From the NCBI GenBank assembly GCA_943324745.2, contig CALPMT020000015.1, forward strand, positions 1 to 64,000: a stretch of DNA of 64,000 nucleotides. The letters are read 5' to 3'. The notes under the pieces were generated by a model, which saw only the letters and a list, made by a program, of their open reading frames with translations, was not told the DNA's origin and did not search any database. The position numbers and the translations under genes are program-made. This DNA is from Chitinophaga pinensis (GTDB taxonomy: Bacteria > Bacteroidota > Bacteroidia > Flavobacteriales_D > Crocinitomicaceae). Positions 61,716 through 64,000 of this stretch are shown here, in pieces. The first letter of the stretch is position 1; each line of letters starts with the position of its first letter.

Positions 61716-63164
61716 ATGAATAAAATTTTTACAGTTTTAACCGCGGTATTAATCTCCGCAAATTTATGGGCGCAAGCTCCACAAAGTTTTAGCTACCAAG
61801 CAGTAGTGCGAGGTACCGATAATGCCCTTGTTTCTAACAAAAAAGTTGGAATGAAAATCAGTTTGTTGCAAGGTTCTGAAACTGGAAAGGCAGTATATGT
61901 AGAAACACATACACCAACTTCCAATGACAATGGATTGGTGAGCATCGCTATTGGTGGCGGAACAAAAGATGCTTCTTCCATCGCTTTTGCAAGTATTGAT
62001 TGGGCAAATGGCCCTTACTTTGTGAAAACAGAAACAGATGCGGCAGGCGGAACAAGTTATTCGTTGATAACTACAAGTCAGTTGTTGAGTGTGCCGTATG
62101 CTATTCATGCAAAAACAGCTGAAAGTATTGTTGGTGGAAGTGTTTTGCCAAGTGGTGGAACAAATGGTCAAATCATAACTAATTGTGATGGTATACCAAC
62201 ATGGACTACCGGAGGTATTTGCCCTGGAAAAATTGCTTCTTTAAACTGCGCTGGGGTTTCAGTCAATGGGTCATTAAATAATGGTGCAATAGCATCTAAT
62301 GTTTCTTTTGGGATAACGTATTCTGGTGGTAATGGTGGATCTTATTCCGCACAAAGTATCAGTTCTACAGGTGTTGTTGGTTTAACAGCTACTTTGCAAA
62401 CTGGTTCTTTTGCGACTGGTAACGGAAGTTTAACATTTACAGTTTCTGGTACGCCTACTTCAGTAGGAAATGCATTATTTTTAATGACTATCGCTGGGCA
62501 AGTATGTTCTATCTCAATGGTAGTTCAAGAAAAGCCATCAACAATAGGAATACCTGGACCAAATATCACCGATGCAGAAAATAATACCTACAAAACAGTA
62601 ACTATTGGAACACAAACATGGATGGCAGAGAACTTAAAAGTAACAAAGTATAACGATGGAACAGCTATACCAAACATTACGGATAATACCCAATGGTCAA
62701 ATCTAACCACAGGAGCATGGTCTTATTACAACAACGATGTAGCCAATAATGCTAAATACGGTAAATTATACAATTGGTATGCATTGAGTAAAATAAGCAA
62801 TGGCAATAAAAACGTTTGCCCAACGGGATGGCATGTACCTACAGACGCTGAATGGACGGTTTTAACAGACTATTTAGGCGGTGAAAGCGTTGCAGGAGGT
62901 AAAATGAAAGAAGTAGGCACTACAAGCTGGAATAGCCCGAATACAGATGCTACGAATACGTCGTTATTTACTGGTCTTCCTGGCGGTTACCGCTACAACA
63001 GTGGAGGTTACGGCAGCATTGGTAACGACGGTTACTGGTGGAGTTCTACAGAGAACAATACATACTATGCTTGGTACCGCACCCTGTTCAACGTCCATGG
63101 GGATACTTACAGAAACAGCAACTATAAGAAATTCGGCTTGTCTGTTAGGTGCCTCAGGGATTAA
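61716..63164 (+). CDS. FISUMP-domain secreted protein, copy C
   Basis: 482 residues. Signal peptide (to about LWAQA), then the domain common to Bacteroidota surface proteins (SFSYQAVVRGTDNALVSNKKVG ... SVPYAIHAKTAE), a Gly/Ser-rich beta region with one disulphide-like pair (CAGVS, GQVCSIS), and a C-terminal FISUMP domain: NITDAENNTYKTVTIG, KYGKLYNWYALSK, CPTGWHVPTDAEWTVL, GYWWSSTENNTYYAWYRTL, GLSVRCLRD. The FISUMP domain is nearly identical to copy A in DNA up to codon 424, then differs. Confidence 0.82.
   Translation: MNKIFTVLTAVLISANLWAQAPQSFSYQAVVRGTDNALVSNKKVGMKISLLQGSETGKAVYVETHTPTSNDNGLVSIAIGGGTKDASSIAFASIDWANGPYFVKTETDAAGGTSYSLITTSQLLSVPYAIHAKTAESIVGGSVLPSGGTNGQIITNCDGIPTWTTGGICPGKIASLNCAGVSVNGSLNNGAIASNVSFGITYSGGNGGSYSAQSISSTGVVGLTATLQTGSFATGNGSLTFTVSGTPTSVGNALFLMTIAGQVCSISMVVQEKPSTIGIPGPNITDAENNTYKTVTIGTQTWMAENLKVTKYNDGTAIPNITDNTQWSNLTTGAWSYYNNDVANNAKYGKLYNWYALSKISNGNKNVCPTGWHVPTDAEWTVLTDYLGGESVAGGKMKEVGTTSWNSPNTDATNTSLFTGLPGGYRYNSGGYGSIGNDGYWWSSTENNTYYAWYRTLFNVHGDTYRNSNYKKFGLSVRCLRD
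62988..63134 (+). other. Hypervariable segment of FISUMP copy C (VR-like)
   Basis: Six bases shorter than in copy A. Against copy A I count by hand about 31 base differences after the invariant GGTTACTGGTGGAGTTCTAC, about 23 of which have A in one of the two copies, and only one that is synonymous. Closed by the invariant block 63137-63163. Confidence 0.55.
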
Positions 63165-63190
63165 TTCGGTATTGACGTTGATAATTTTTA

Positions 63191-63212
63191 TCCTGAGGCT
63201 CTCGAAGGATGA
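63191..63212. repeat. CCTGAG/TCGAAGG intergenic palindrome
   Basis: TCCTGAGGCTCTCGAAGGAT with complementary TCCT/AGGA ends. Same family as 52091-52112. Confidence 0.5.
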
Positions 63213-63290
63213 CAATTTTAAAATGAAGCTAATATTGTTCGGAACTGTATTTCGGTTCTGCATCGCGCGGAGTCTTTGAGCCGTGAGTGT

Positions 63291-63312
63291 CACATTGAGC
63301 GGAGTCGAAATG
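63291..63312. repeat. CATTGAGCGGAGTCGAAATG repeat
   Basis: CACATTGAGCGGAGTCGAAA then TG, inside a GC-rich patch (63261-63350) that contrasts with the A/T-rich surroundings. Related to 55502-55549. Confidence 0.5.
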
Positions 63313-63427
63313 GAGACGAACGTGCGAGAAGGCGAAGCGAGGCGCGTTGAGGTTATGATTTATAAATTATGAATGAAAATGGCTTGCAAGTTTTTGTGAG
63401 TCATTACTTGTTTTAAGCAAAATATTA

Positions 63428-63500
63428 CTAATAATTAAATCCAAAAGCCCATAGCAGAATAACATTCTGATATCCAAATTCGATTTTAATAACGCACTAC
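63428..63500 (-). pseudogene. Outer-membrane protein 3' end remnant, copy 2
   Basis: Minus-strand IEFGYQNVILLWAFGFNY then TAG, a decayed relative of 60093-60164 with a frameshift near its 5' edge. Same position relative to a FISUMP gene and to the palindromic sites. Confidence 0.6.
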
Positions 63501-63575
63501 AAAAAGTGCATATTTATTCATTTTTTGCACTGTAAAAAGTGCAGTTTCAATTAAAATGCGCACTTTTTGTAGTGC
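63494..63575. promoter_or_regulatory. Three palindromic GCACT-N6-AGTGC sites, 33-bp spacing
   Basis: GCACTACAAAAAGTGC at 63494, GCACTGTAAAAAGTGC at 63527 and GCACTTTTTGTAGTGC (inverted) at 63560. Starts are exactly 33 bp apart, about three helical turns, so bound proteins would lie on one DNA face. They precede the XRE regulator by 190 bp. Confidence 0.65.
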
Positions 63576-63716
63576 AATTATTGTTTTTCTACCTTGGAAA
63601 TACTTTTTTACGAATGTTGTATTTGCTGACGTATAAAGAAAAATCTTAAATCTTTATATGAAAAAAACTGCTAAATTTTTTAAAAGATATTAAATTGGTT
63701 ATTTGTATAATAAATG

Positions 63717-63747
63717 TTGTTTATTATCTACAATAGTATTATTTTTG
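63717..63747 (+). promoter_or_regulatory. Promoter of the XRE regulator
   Basis: TTG (63717-63719), 20-bp spacer, TATTTTTG (63740-63747), a perfect -7 box; the ATG is 17 bp further on. Confidence 0.55.
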
Positions 63748-63764
63748 ATTAAAATAACCATCAA

Positions 63765-64000
63765 ATGGCTTCGTTGAAAAAACAAATAATTTTCCCAAAG
63801 CACCAACAGATTTTAACTTCTTTGGGTGAAAATATAAGGCTAGCAAGGAAAAGGAGAAAATTGACGACAATACAAGTCGCTGAGCGTGCAGGTATAGATC
63901 GTTCAACCTTATATCAAATAGAAAAAGGAAACGCGCGCGTTTCATTGGCTGCTTATTTTAATGTGTTTAGAGTGTTAGGATTACAAGATGATTTTTTAAA
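63765..64000 (+). CDS. XRE-family transcriptional regulator (partial)
   Basis: First 78 residues before the window ends. A helix-turn-helix of the XRE/Cro type: LGENIRLARKRRKLTTIQVAERAGIDRSTLYQIEKGNARVSL. The layout with an N-terminal Lys-rich MASLKKQIIFPKHQ segment is usual for the HipB-like regulators that precede HipA-family kinases, but the next gene is outside the window. It could bind the palindromes at 63494-63575. Confidence 0.8.
   Translation, partial: MASLKKQIIFPKHQQILTSLGENIRLARKRRKLTTIQVAERAGIDRSTLYQIEKGNARVSLAAYFNVFRVLGLQDDFL

Noticed and set aside
54691-63164. A complete diversity-generating retroelement in this window
   Set aside because: No open frame has reverse transcriptase motifs such as YxDD, and no second non-coding copy of the variable segment is present.
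62947-63279. Thr-rich open frames on both strands over the end of FISUMP copy C
   Set aside because: They are shadows of the C-rich variable segment in other frames and have no start or conservation.
63494-63575. CRISPR-like regular repeats
   Set aside because: Only three copies of a 16-bp palindrome, spacers of 17 bp and similar in sequence, one copy inverted, and no cas genes nearby; operator sites fit better.
53300-64000. Integron cassette array
   Set aside because: Genes vary in orientation, and I found no attC-like sites or integrase; repeated alkB and terminator units explain the modular look.

Overview
The window looks like chromosome of a low-GC Bacteroidota, most likely a flavobacterium (Flavobacteriales; a Crocinitomicaceae/Fluviicola-type genome is my guess, not shown). 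Reasons: strong A/T codon bias; almost no Shine-Dalgarno sites before good starts; Bacteroidota promoters of the form TTTG-N19-TAnnTTTG (best before dnaB); and family markers such as several DUF4369/TlpA thioredoxins, a DUF1573 lipoprotein, AsmA-like, PD40-OmpA and FISUMP proteins, an elongated NusB, and Lon with a Bacteroidota-type N-terminus.

Regions: (1) 0-4.5 kb: an AsmA-like protein and a small lipoprotein, bracketed by two inverted remnants of one unknown gene 3' end. (2) 4.7-13.4 kb, + strand housekeeping run: Nif3-like, zinc-ribbon coiled coil, lpxK, purine nucleoside phosphorylase, gatB, two TlpA thioredoxins, lpxH. (3) 13.4-26.6 kb: membrane protein, proline dehydrogenase, aroB, MerR regulator, NlpC/P60 peptidase, GtrA, MltF, miaA, an ABC ATPase/FtsX-like permease pair, a third TlpA protein, an MFS transporter and a class V aminotransferase. 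(4) 26.8-37.9 kb: lon, OmpA/PD40 protein, cytochrome P460-like lipoprotein, the nusB-DUF1573-yajC operon, an ABC exporter and an ABC-F ATPase. (5) 37.9-41.3 kb: a hypothetical gene flanked by copies of a palindromic repeat, a U32 peptidase, and an unannotated structured RNA candidate that ends in a terminator (6S-like in overall form). (6) 41.3-53.3 kb: LTA-synthase-like sulfatase, hutU, a FISUMP lipoprotein beside a truncated ParE toxin with its antitoxin, a conserved secreted protein, dnaB, a lipoprotein, a FAD oxidoreductase and a pirin.

(7) 53.3-64 kb is a mosaic accessory region and the most interesting part. It holds a 5'-truncated Fic gene, two full alkB paralogues and a third internally deleted one, three FISUMP-domain secreted proteins, a phasin-like protein between two near-identical terminators, an AAA/DUF4143 ATPase with a 23-bp-period repeat array in front of it, a RhuM-family gene, and an XRE regulator cut by the window end. 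The three FISUMP genes have a C-terminal segment of about 150 bp in which nearly all differences are amino-acid-changing, mostly involve A, and follow an AAC/AAT-derived pattern. The segment is C-rich at third positions, unlike its surroundings, and is closed by a perfectly conserved 3' block. This resembles the variable repeats of diversity-generating retroelements acting on a C-type-lectin/FGE-like fold. No reverse transcriptase or template repeat is in the window, so the idea is a testable inference. Downstream of two of these genes lie duplicated flanks: an outer-membrane-protein 3' remnant followed by palindromic sites spaced exactly 33 bp apart.
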